NCBI GenBank assembly: GCA_030830385.1
Contig: JAURNA010000083.1
Coordinates: forward strand, 1 to 16,609
Origin: Crocinitomicaceae bacterium
GTDB lineage: Bacteria > Bacteroidota > Bacteroidia > Flavobacteriales_D > Crocinitomicaceae
Reading direction: 5' to 3'
Length of the DNA stretch: 16,609 nucleotides
This document shows positions 1 through 7,579 of this stretch, in pieces. The translations under genes and the position numbers were made by a program. The stretch's first letter is position 1, and each line of letters opens with the position of its first letter. The notes beneath the pieces were generated by a model that was not told the origin of the DNA, made no database searches, and was given only the letters and a program-made list of their open reading frames with translations.

Positions 1-222
1 AATGATATTTGCCAGGGTTGTTTTTCCCAATCCGGGGGGGCCGTGAAGTAGTACATGATCAAGAGGTTCCGAACGAAGAATCGCCGCTTCAATAAAGACC
101 CGCAGGTTATCGACAACTTTTGCTTGTCCGGTGAAGTCTTCAAGCCGTTTCGGGCGCAAGACCTTGTCGTAATCCTGTTCCGGACGATCCGCCTCTTCCT
201 TATAATCAAATGATTCTTCCAA
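1..222 (-). CDS. ruvB: Holliday junction branch migration ATPase RuvB, N-terminal part (cut by window edge)
   Basis: RuvB is the hexameric AAA+ motor that, with RuvA, drives branch migration of Holliday junctions in recombinational repair. Only the first 74 or so residues are present; the gene continues beyond position 1. The visible part has the family block LRPKRLEDFTGQ (about residues 22-33), then LDHVLLHGPPGLGKTT, which contains the Walker A P-loop GPPGLGKTT at residues 61-69. The frame is open well upstream but contains no ATG. The TTG at 220-222 gives a protein beginning MEESFDYKEE, which fits the usual 15-25 residue lead before the RPKR block, so I chose it; the start is uncertain. The gene lies on the same strand as the respiratory operon but behind its terminator, so it probably has its own promoter, which I could not recognise. 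The family call is very secure. Confidence 0.93.
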   Translation of the reverse strand, partial: MEESFDYKEEADRPEQDYDKVLRPKRLEDFTGQAKVVDNLRVFIEAAILRSEPLDHVLLHGPPGLGKTTLANII

Positions 223-264
223 CTGTGTTATTCTTCTTGCACAGGTCGTAACAGCAACCCGGCT

Positions 265-300
265 AAAAATACAAAAGCCCCCGGTAAGACCAAGGGCTTT
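265..300 (-). terminator. Rho-independent terminator after coxA
   Basis: On the minus strand, 20 bases after the coxA stop, there is an 11-base-pair stem: AAAGCCCTTGG pairs with CCGGGGGCTTT (two G-T wobbles) around a 5-base loop TCTTA. It is followed by TGTATTTTT. This is a classic intrinsic terminator and marks the end of the act-cox operon. The tail runs towards ruvB, which starts 43 bases later. The stem is symmetric, but there is no good T-run in the plus direction, so it should work mainly for the minus-strand operon. Confidence 0.85.
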
Positions 301-320
301 GTATTGAAATATGTTTTGTA

Positions 321-2129
321 TTAATGCTCTTCCTCACCTTCTGCCAATGGAACCGTCTGAGGAATGAAATCATCCTCTGCTCCGGGCTTGGAGTAATCGT
401 ACGGCCAACGGTAAACTGTTGGCAATTCTCCCGGCCAGTTTCCGTGAATGTGCTCCACGGGGGTGGTCCACTCAAGCGTATTCGAACGCCATGGGTTCTG
501 CGGCGCTTTGGGTCCGCGGAAAATACTGTAGAAGAAGTTGAATAAGAACAACAACTGTCCGAGTGCTGCAACAATTGCAAAAACGGTAATGATCACGTTC
601 AGGTCCATCATTTGTTGGTATGAATCATTGTCGAAGTATCCGTATGTTGCTGAATACTCATAGTAACGACGCGGTGCCCCCGCCAATCCAACGAAGTGCA
701 TTGGGAAGAATACTCCGTACGCTCCGATCAATGTGATCCAGAAGTGTGCATAACCGAGTCGTGTATTCATCATTTTACCATACATTTTCGGGAACCAATG
801 GTAGACTCCTCCGAACATTCCGAAGACGGCCGACAGTCCCATTACAACATGGAAGTGCGCCACAACGAAATAGGTGTCATGTGTTGTAATATCAAGAGCC
901 GCATCTGCCAGGATAATTCCCGTAACACCACCCGTGATAAACGTAGAAACCAATCCGATTGCAAACAACATTGCCGGCGTGTACACGATGGATCCTCTCC
1001 AAAGGGTCGTTATGTAGTTAAATACCTTCACGGCAGACGGAATTGCGATCAACAGGGTGGTGAATACGAAGACACTACCCAGGAATGGGTTCATACCGGT
1101 GACGAACATGTGGTGTGCCCATACGATGAACGACAGGAATCCGATGGCGAGAATTGATCCAATCATCGCACGGTAACCAAAGATTGGTTTTCGTGCATTC
1201 GTGGAAATGATCTCTGATGAAAGTCCGAGTGCCGGTAACAATACGATGTATACCTCCGGGTGTCCCAGGAACCAAAACAAGTGTTGGTAGAGTATTGGCG
1301 AACCTCCGTGATTGGTCAGCATTTCACCTCCAACAATGATATCTGACAAGTAGAAGCTCGTTCCCATCAATCGGTCCATCATGAGTAGCAACGCTGCTGA
1401 AAGAAGCACAGGGAAGGATAGTACACCCAACACGGCTGTTACGAAGAATGCCCAGATTGTAAGCGGCATACGCGTCATTGACATTCCTTTCGTTCTCAAG
1501 TTGAGAACCGTTACGATGTAGTTCAACGATCCGATGAGTGACGAGGCGATGAAAACAGTCATGGAAAGGAGCCAAAGCGTCATTCCAAGTCCAGATCCCT
1601 GTACCGCTTGCGGAAGTGCCGAAAGAGGGGGATAGATCGTCCAACCCGCCATGGCTGGTCCTGTTTCGACGAAAAGCGATCCAAACATCAACAGCGATGA
1701 TACAAAGAAGAACCAGTATGAGAGCATGTTCAGGAAACCGGATGCCATGTCTCGCGCCCCTAACTGCAATGGAATCAGGACGTTTGAAAACGTTCCGGAG
1801 AGACCTCCTGTAAGCAGGAAGAAGACCATGATTGTTCCGTGAATCGTAACAAGTCCCAGATACATATCTTCGGACAGGATACCTCCCGGTGCCCATTTGT
1901 CGCCGAGGAAGAAGGAAAGCGTATCAGAGCTTTCGCCCGGCCAGGCCAATTGGATACGGAACAGGATGGATAACAACATTGCTACCACACCCATGAACAC
2001 AGCAGTTGTGAGGAACTGCTTACCAATCATTTTATGATCCTGGCTAAAGATGTATTTGGATACGAAACTTTCCTCGTGATGCCCGTGTGCATCATGATGT
2101 CCGTGTGCTTCGTGTGCTACTGCAGCCAT
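321..2129 (-). CDS. coxA: aa3-type cytochrome c oxidase subunit I (heme-copper oxidase catalytic subunit)
   Basis: This is the 602-residue catalytic subunit of a proton-pumping heme-copper oxidase that reduces oxygen to water in the cytoplasmic membrane. All metal ligands are visible: heme a ligands H97 and H427, heme a3 ligand H425 (in VVAHFHVVMG), and CuB ligands H290, H339 and H340. The active-site tyrosine is Y294. The GHPEVY motif with E292 places it in the A1 family with a D channel; D127 in LGARDM is the likely channel entrance. The K-channel lysine is K368, but the residue three before it is Ser (S365) where the R. sphaeroides enzyme has Thr. Extra N-terminal sequence is rich in histidine (HEAHGHHDAHGHH, residues 6-18). 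The gene follows coxB by 33 bases and is the last gene of the act-cox operon. Subunits III and IV are not encoded here. Confidence 0.98.
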   Translation of the reverse strand: MAAVAHEAHGHHDAHGHHEESFVSKYIFSQDHKMIGKQFLTTAVFMGVVAMLLSILFRIQLAWPGESSDTLSFFLGDKWAPGGILSEDMYLGLVTIHGTIMVFFLLTGGLSGTFSNVLIPLQLGARDMASGFLNMLSYWFFFVSSLLMFGSLFVETGPAMAGWTIYPPLSALPQAVQGSGLGMTLWLLSMTVFIASSLIGSLNYIVTVLNLRTKGMSMTRMPLTIWAFFVTAVLGVLSFPVLLSAALLLMMDRLMGTSFYLSDIIVGGEMLTNHGGSPILYQHLFWFLGHPEVYIVLLPALGLSSEIISTNARKPIFGYRAMIGSILAIGFLSFIVWAHHMFVTGMNPFLGSVFVFTTLLIAIPSAVKVFNYITTLWRGSIVYTPAMLFAIGLVSTFITGGVTGIILADAALDITTHDTYFVVAHFHVVMGLSAVFGMFGGVYHWFPKMYGKMMNTRLGYAHFWITLIGAYGVFFPMHFVGLAGAPRRYYEYSATYGYFDNDSYQQMMDLNVIITVFAIVAALGQLLFLFNFFYSIFRGPKAPQNPWRSNTLEWTTPVEHIHGNWPGELPTVYRWPYDYSKPGAEDDFIPQTVPLAEGEEEH

Positions 2130-2162
2130 TCTATCTTGTTTTTATTGCGTTCTTAATTAATA

Positions 2163-3404
2163 TTATGTGTTCTCTTGATTTTCTTCCGCAGGATTTTCTT
2201 CCGTTTCGCCTTCAGCTGGTGCTTCCGTGTTGAATGTATCCCAGAAGGTGGCCTTTTCTTTTGTACTGAGCCAGTCGTTGTAATCCTCTTCTTCAAGAAC
2301 AATGATGAGCATTTTCATTTTGTAGTGAGAGGTTCCGCAGATTTTGTTGCACAACAACATAAAGTTAAAGTCTTCCACTCCACGCTCTTTGCGCATATCT
2401 TCCGTTGTTTTGTCCGGAGTGAACTTGAAGCGGGTAGTCATACCCGGAACGGTGTTCATCTGAGCTCGGAAGTGTGGGAAATAAGCCGAGTGGATTACGT
2501 CTTTGGAGCGGAAGTTAAACTCGTACTGCTGCCCTTTGCACAAGTACAATGTATCGCGTTGGATAAAGTCATCCCAGGCTGTCGTATCCATGGCATCATC
2601 GTGGCCGTTTCTCATTTGATACAACAGACGAACCAGTTGTTCTTTACGCTTCAGGTCTTTGCGCATTTTGTCACGATCTTCCGGTGACAAAATGATCTTA
2701 CGGTTGTTCAGTTTGTGCTCAAGTGAATCAATTCCTACAGGACCGTGTTCCATGTTATCGATTGCCAGATCAATTGTTTCCATCGTGATCAAGGCAAGCG
2801 GGTTCTTCTCGTCGTGCGTTAGCTTGTAGTCAAATTTACCGAGTACGTTGTCTTTACCCGAGTAACGAGCTTCCCAGGCGAACTGCTTGGAGAACAATTC
2901 GATGCGAACTGCTTCTTTCCCGGCATCCCCTGTAGCTTCGCCCCATTCTTTCAATCCAAGGATGATGATTACGGTGAGAACAATCGCAGGAACAATTGTC
3001 CAAACCATCTCAAGCTTATTGTTGTGCGGGTACCAAAATGCAGGTACACCTGGTTTTTTCACGTATTTGAAAGAGAAGAAGAACAACAAGAAGTTGGTCA
3101 GGAAAAACACCAAAATGATGATGATGAAGTTTACGTTAAGCAGCCAGTCCAAATCGTGCCCATGAACAGATGCAGCATCTCCTCGGCCTACCCATCCGTA
3201 TTTCCAAATCAACCCAATGAACCCTCCGAACATGAAGATCATGAAGCCAAGCATCATTTTTGCATTCAGCTTATTGTCCCGGTTACTGATTTCATTTTCA
3301 CCTGTCTTTCTCAACTTCGATGAAAGTTCATAGACTCTCATCAACTGAGCTATGGCGAGTACTCCCAGAACTATGACGACTAATGTGATCAGTTTAATTC
3401 CCAT
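2163..3404 (-). CDS. coxB: cytochrome c oxidase subunit II with CuA site and an enlarged cupredoxin domain
   Basis: CoxB takes electrons from cytochrome c or directly from ACIII and passes them through the dinuclear CuA centre to CoxA. At 413 residues it is well above the 250-350 usual for the family. Membrane segments lie near residues 3-22, 50-68, 90-112 and 133-151; the last two are the usual hairpin and include the conserved MVWTIVPA. CuA ligands are complete: H305 (DVIHSAY), C352, C356, H360 and M363 (CNKICGTSHYKM). The residue that binds copper through its backbone carbonyl is Lys where the textbook motif CSEIC has Glu. Between the first cupredoxin strands and the CuA part there is an extra stretch of roughly 80-100 residues (about 195-290), largely charged and probably helical (LSPEDRDKMRKDLKRKEQ). 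The C-terminus is Glu-rich. Expected to sit outside the cytoplasmic membrane, next to ACIII. Confidence 0.97.
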   Translation of the reverse strand: MGIKLITLVVIVLGVLAIAQLMRVYELSSKLRKTGENEISNRDNKLNAKMMLGFMIFMFGGFIGLIWKYGWVGRGDAASVHGHDLDWLLNVNFIIIILVFFLTNFLLFFFSFKYVKKPGVPAFWYPHNNKLEMVWTIVPAIVLTVIIILGLKEWGEATGDAGKEAVRIELFSKQFAWEARYSGKDNVLGKFDYKLTHDEKNPLALITMETIDLAIDNMEHGPVGIDSLEHKLNNRKIILSPEDRDKMRKDLKRKEQLVRLLYQMRNGHDDAMDTTAWDDFIQRDTLYLCKGQQYEFNFRSKDVIHSAYFPHFRAQMNTVPGMTTRFKFTPDKTTEDMRKERGVEDFNFMLLCNKICGTSHYKMKMLIIVLEEEDYNDWLSTKEKATFWDTFNTEAPAEGETEENPAEENQENT

Positions 3405-3443
3405 CTGTGTTTATTATCTATCCTTACTTAAAATTCCGTTCAA

Positions 3444-4646
3444 TTATATGTCGTGGTGAATACTTTCGTCGAGGAAAGGGTGATTCACCGGCGTCAATGG
3501 CGCTTTTGTTAGTTTGGTCAATACAATCCGGATAAAGACTCCTGCGAAGAGCAGAGCCATTCCGATTTCCATCCAACCAATGTGAGCATTTGCTCCAAGT
3601 GACCCTCCGGAAATCATGATCCAAACGTCCGTCCAGTGTCCGGCAATGATCAAAATTCCAACAAGCGTCAAAATTCTTGCATTTCGTTTCGCATCGCGTG
3701 ACATCAAAATCAACATTGGAAATGCGAAGTTGACGAAGAACATTCCGAAGTATAGTACTTTGAATTCTTCGATGCGCGTAATGAAGTACGTTGCTTCTTC
3801 CGGGATGTTAGCGTACCAGATCAACATGAACTGTGAGAAGAACATGTAGGACCAAAGGAAGGAAGTTGCGAACGTCCATTTACCAATATCGTGGATGTGG
3901 CTATCGTTTACTTTCGGCAGATACCCTTGTTTCTTGAGGTAGAGAACGAGAATTACCAAAACCGTCATTGTTGTACACCACATTCCTGCGAATACGTACC
4001 ATCCGAAGAGAGTAGAGAACCAGTGAACGTCGATAGACATGATCCAGTCCCAGGTAGATGTTGAACTAAAAACGGCAAAGAAAACGAGGAACAACGCTCC
4101 TTTTCGGTAGTTCCTGAAGTGAATGTCCGTCCCCCCTACACGATCTTCTTCTAACGATCGCTTCTTAAATCCGAGGTAGAACATGTAATAGATTCCGAGG
4201 TAAGCAATCGTACGAATCCAGAAGAAAATTTCATTCAGGTACGGACGTTTGCCCGCAATGATCTTGTCGTAGTGATGACCTGATTCGCTGTAATAATCAG
4301 GATTCATCCAGATGTAGATGTGATCGCCATGCATGAACGTCAGCGTGAGGAGAACAATCACCATCGTTAGAATACCATAAGGGAGGTATCCTGTCAGGCC
4401 TTCGATGACACGCTTAACAGTGGCATACCAACCCGTTTCCGTTGCATATTGAAGGGCCAGGAAGAAAAGTGCTCCCAATCCAATCGAGAAGAAGAAGAAG
4501 CTATCTACCAGGAAGTTTGACAAGAACCGTGTGATGAAATGATCGTCGTTCATGTTCATGAACACTCCAATCAGCGTAAAGAGAAACCCGACTCCCATCA
4601 GGATCACCGTTAACATCTTGGCCTTATTTGCGATTTTAAATTCCAT
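3444..4646 (-). CDS. actF: alternative complex III subunit ActF (polytopic quinol:cytochrome c oxidoreductase subunit)
   Basis: ActF is a membrane subunit of alternative complex III, distantly related to the NrfD-like ActC, and is thought to take part in the proton path of the complex. The 400-residue protein has about ten hydrophobic helices (near 10-31, 43-66, 84-105, 136-160, 183-197, 210-236, 256-278, 296-315, 324-345 and 355-377). A strongly family-like stretch, WDWIMSIDVHWFSTLFGWY (about 199-217), contains Asp, His and Trp residues suited to proton handling. No cofactor-binding motif is visible, as expected for this subunit. It lies 43 bases after actE and 39 before coxB in the same operon. 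The start at 4646 puts a short charged segment before the first helix; M11 is a possible alternative. Confidence 0.94.
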   Translation of the reverse strand: MEFKIANKAKMLTVILMGVGFLFTLIGVFMNMNDDHFITRFLSNFLVDSFFFFSIGLGALFFLALQYATETGWYATVKRVIEGLTGYLPYGILTMVIVLLTLTFMHGDHIYIWMNPDYYSESGHHYDKIIAGKRPYLNEIFFWIRTIAYLGIYYMFYLGFKKRSLEEDRVGGTDIHFRNYRKGALFLVFFAVFSSTSTWDWIMSIDVHWFSTLFGWYVFAGMWCTTMTVLVILVLYLKKQGYLPKVNDSHIHDIGKWTFATSFLWSYMFFSQFMLIWYANIPEEATYFITRIEEFKVLYFGMFFVNFAFPMLILMSRDAKRNARILTLVGILIIAGHWTDVWIMISGGSLGANAHIGWMEIGMALLFAGVFIRIVLTKLTKAPLTPVNHPFLDESIHHDI

Positions 4647-4689
4647 GTCTGTCGATTAATCTATCGTAATTAACTCGTTTGTTTCTTAA

Positions 4690-5460
4690 TTATCCTTGCA
4701 GCGTTGCATCTTCGTCCATCTCATCTCCCAGAGGTTCTCTATCTTCATCATTTGTCGACGACCCTACCTGCGTATCTGCTCCATAATCTTTGTTCTGGAA
4801 CTTGCGGATGTAATGAACCAACGTCCAGATTTCGCGCTTGTTCAACAAGGAAGCATGTGCTCCCATGGCTCCTTTACCGTAGTAAATGGAATAGAACAAT
4901 TGGCCATTGGATAATGCTTTCTTGTCTGCATAATTCGGGACTCCTGTGAAGGTACCGTTTACCATCATAGGCCCGTTACCATCACCTTTTTCACCGTGAC
5001 AGTGCGCACAGTTGTTTGTGTACAAGCGCTTTCCTTCTTTGAAGATGTACTCCTGATTTTCCTCCGTGAGCGTGTATGGATTTACCACGAGGTTCTTCGC
5101 CTGCGTTTCGTACGTGTTCTCTTTTGTGAACTCGTATCCTGTTAACCCGTGTGTTGATTTGAATTCAACATTCGGACGGATGTTCCATGGAAGCATGAGT
5201 CGCACTTCCTCCTCGTTTGTACCATAGTAAGGAACCGTTCCCAACGGTGGGTGCATGGCAGAAAGCTGCTCTTTTAATTCCGAAACCTGCCGGCCCCGAA
5301 TCTCACCATAATCTACATAGGGCTCAATTGCAGGCGAACGATACATGTCTGGCATGTATTCCAGTCCGGAACTGTCTTTATCGGAAACGCAGGATCCCAT
5401 CACGATAACCGCTGCTGCTGTCATCAGGAAGCCTCCAACTAATCTGAACGTAATTTTCAT
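4690..5460 (-). CDS. actE: alternative complex III subunit ActE, monoheme cytochrome c lipoprotein
   Basis: ActE is the single-heme cytochrome c of ACIII and is anchored to the outer face of the cytoplasmic membrane. I start it at the ATG at 5460 (256 residues), not at an in-frame ATG 69 bases upstream. The inner start gives a clean lipoprotein signal (MKITFR, then a hydrophobic core and VMGSC, lipidated Cys at residue 24), is preceded by GGAGAA, and avoids overlap with actD. Heme attachment is CAHCH at residues 151-155; M199 in GKGAMGAH is the likely sixth ligand. The region 25-135 before the heme fold is family-specific and carries no other CXXCH. The C-terminal 30 residues are acidic. A triacylated N-terminal Cys on an ACIII subunit agrees with the structure known from F. 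johnsoniae. Confidence 0.94.
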   Translation of the reverse strand: MKITFRLVGGFLMTAAAVIVMGSCVSDKDSSGLEYMPDMYRSPAIEPYVDYGEIRGRQVSELKEQLSAMHPPLGTVPYYGTNEEEVRLMLPWNIRPNVEFKSTHGLTGYEFTKENTYETQAKNLVVNPYTLTEENQEYIFKEGKRLYTNNCAHCHGEKGDGNGPMMVNGTFTGVPNYADKKALSNGQLFYSIYYGKGAMGAHASLLNKREIWTLVHYIRKFQNKDYGADTQVGSSTNDEDREPLGDEMDEDATLQG

Positions 5461-5500
5461 TTCTCCGAATCTTTGTATTCTGTTGACGTTATCCGTCGTC

Positions 5501-6037
5501 TTATTTAACTTCTTTTTGATCCAACTCAATCATACCTGTATCCTTGAGCATTCCTTCCAGTTCTGACTCGCTAAAGCCAGCGTTCTCAGACATGCGCAGT
5601 TCCATTACGAATTTGTCATCTGTTGTTCGCGGATCAGGGTTAGACGCAGGCATTCCCGGCAACGTTCGGTTTACAATCAGGTAAGTGATTGCCATTCCGT
5701 GGGCCGCACACAGTACCGTAAACTCAAACGAAATTGGTATAAACGCAAGGATGTTATCCAGATAGGTAAAATTCGGCTTACCACCGATGTTCATCGGCCA
5801 ATCCCCTACCATGAAATAACGCATTCCAATTGTAGCCAGTGCCAATCCGGTCAAACCATAAAGGAAGGCCATAATTCCCAGTCGCGTATTTTTCACTCCG
5901 ATGATCGGATCAATTCCGTGAATTGGAAATGGAGAGAATACCTCAGCGATTTTCACTCCTTTCGATACCAGCTTCTTTGCACCGTCTTTCAGCACATCGT
6001 CGTCACCGTACATCGCATAGATTACTTTATCTGCCAT
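5501..6037 (-). CDS. actD: alternative complex III subunit ActD (DUF3341)
   Basis: ActD is a small accessory membrane subunit of ACIII, with no cofactor. The 178-residue protein has a soluble N-terminal domain (about 1-50) in which the motif VFSPFPIHGID (33-43) is typical of DUF3341. It continues with two membrane helices (about 52-72 and 95-122) and a hydrophilic acidic tail (130-178). Its exact job in the complex is unclear; a structural or proton-path role is inferred from the family. The start lies only two bases after the actC stop, which suggests translational coupling. The actE start follows 40 bases after its stop. Confidence 0.93.
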   Translation of the reverse strand: MADKVIYAMYGDDDVLKDGAKKLVSKGVKIAEVFSPFPIHGIDPIIGVKNTRLGIMAFLYGLTGLALATIGMRYFMVGDWPMNIGGKPNFTYLDNILAFIPISFEFTVLCAAHGMAITYLIVNRTLPGMPASNPDPRTTDDKFVMELRMSENAGFSESELEGMLKDTGMIELDQKEVK

Positions 6038-6039
6038 GC

Positions 6040-7554
6040 TTATGAATTTGAATCATTATTGTTTTCATCTGAATTCTCCTCTTCCAAAGATTCATCAGAT
6101 GATTCGTTTTCTTGTTTCGTTTCTTCCGCTACCGGCGTTTCTTCAACTGCTGCTGGTTCCGGCGACGGTGCATCGTGATGGTCGTCGGGTGCATTCTTGT
6201 AAGACTCTCCGGATGATTTCAAGATTGTTTTTACCTCGTTCAAAGCCAATACCGGGAAGAATCGCGCAAACAACAGGAAGAACACGAAGAACAATCCTAT
6301 CGTTCCAATGTATACCCCAATATCGATGTGACTTGGGTAGTGCATGCTCCACGATGAGGGAAGGTAATCACGGTGCAGTGATGTTACGATAATTACGTAA
6401 CGCTCGAACCACATACCGATGTTTACTACGATTGAGATGAAGAATGTAAACAACAGGCTTCGGCGCAGTTTCTTGAACCACATCAACTGAGGAGAGATCA
6501 CGTTACACGTCATCATGGACCAGTATGCCCACCAGTACGGACCGGTTGCACGGTTCATGAAGGCGTATCCCTCGTATTCAACTCCGGAGTACCATGAGAT
6601 AAAGAGCTCGGTAATGTAGGCAGTACCTACAATCGATCCCGTTACCATGATTACAATGTTCATGTACTCAACGTGCTTGGTGTGAATATACGCCTCCAGC
6701 CCCATTGCCTTCCGCATGATGAGCAGGAGGGTTTGTACCATCGCAAATCCAGAGAATACCGCACCCGCAACGAAGTATGGCGGGAAGATGGTGGTATGCC
6801 ATCCCGGGATCACCGAAGTGGCAAAGTCAAACGATACAATCGAGTGTACCGAGAATACAAGCGGTGTTGCGAGACCTGCCAATACAAGAGAAACCGTTTC
6901 AAATCGATTCCAGTGCTTCGCACGTCCAGACCATCCGAACGAAAGGATGGTGTACATTTTCTTTGAGATTGGCTTCTTGGCGCGGTCGCGAATCGTGGCG
7001 AAATCAGGAATCAGACCGATGTACCAGAATACCAGGGATACCGAAAGATAGGTCGAGATCGCAAATACGTCCCACAGAAGTGGTGAGTTAAAGTTTACCC
7101 ACAACGAACCAAATTGATTTGGAATAGGAAGTACCCAGTACCCTACCCACAAACGTCCCATGTGAATCAGTGGGAACAATCCTGCCATAAATACAGCAAA
7201 GATTGTCATCGCCTCTGCTGAACGGTTGATCGCCATTCTCCACTTCTGACGGAACAAAAGGAGTACTGCCGAGATGAGTGTACCGGCGTGACCAATACCT
7301 ACCCACCATACAAAGTTGGTAATATCCCAGGCCCATCCGATCGTTTTATTCAGTCCCCAGACCCCAACTCCAGTTCCCAGGAGATAGAGAATACATCCAA
7401 CGCCATACAAACCGACGATAACGGCAATGGCAAACAGAATGTACCATGTCTTGGGAGCTTTGTCCTCAATCGGGCGACATACGTCTTCGGTAATGTCATG
7501 ATAGGTCTTGTGGCCTAAGATGAGGGGTTCTCGAATTGCTGCTTCCTTATGCAT
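6040..7554 (-). CDS. actC: alternative complex III subunit ActC (NrfD/PsrC-like quinol-oxidising membrane subunit)
   Basis: ActC belongs to the NrfD/PsrC family and is the likely menaquinol-oxidising membrane subunit of ACIII; electrons leave it to the iron-sulfur clusters of ActB. The 504-residue protein has about ten hydrophobic helices between residues 38 and 435. The block WDITNFVWWVGIGHAGT (76-92) with D77 and H89 matches the conserved part of the family thought to line the quinol site. After the last helix there is a long tail (about 449-504) that is almost entirely Glu, Asp, Ser, Asn and Pro and ends in a run of Asn, Asp and Ser; this looks disordered. The gene lies between actB (25 bases away) and actD (2 bases away), in the standard act order. 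Confidence 0.96.
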   Translation of the reverse strand: MHKEAAIREPLILGHKTYHDITEDVCRPIEDKAPKTWYILFAIAVIVGLYGVGCILYLLGTGVGVWGLNKTIGWAWDITNFVWWVGIGHAGTLISAVLLLFRQKWRMAINRSAEAMTIFAVFMAGLFPLIHMGRLWVGYWVLPIPNQFGSLWVNFNSPLLWDVFAISTYLSVSLVFWYIGLIPDFATIRDRAKKPISKKMYTILSFGWSGRAKHWNRFETVSLVLAGLATPLVFSVHSIVSFDFATSVIPGWHTTIFPPYFVAGAVFSGFAMVQTLLLIMRKAMGLEAYIHTKHVEYMNIVIMVTGSIVGTAYITELFISWYSGVEYEGYAFMNRATGPYWWAYWSMMTCNVISPQLMWFKKLRRSLLFTFFISIVVNIGMWFERYVIIVTSLHRDYLPSSWSMHYPSHIDIGVYIGTIGLFFVFFLLFARFFPVLALNEVKTILKSSGESYKNAPDDHHDAPSPEPAAVEETPVAEETKQENESSDESLEEENSDENNNDSNS

Positions 7555-7579
7555 TACTTAAGGGTTTTATTTCTTTCGA

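Noticed and set aside
34..40. Run of seven G, considered as a possible frameshift site in ruvB.
   Set aside because: The frame is intact across it and it encodes the conserved Gly-Pro-Pro of the Walker A motif.
1324..1896. Open frame of 190 codons overlapping coxA on the same strand in another frame.
   Set aside because: It lies within the fully conserved CoxA coding region and has no recognisable domain.
5461..5529. N-terminal extension of ActE to an upstream in-frame ATG.
   Set aside because: It would place 23 polar residues before a lipoprotein signal peptide and overlap actD by 29 bases.
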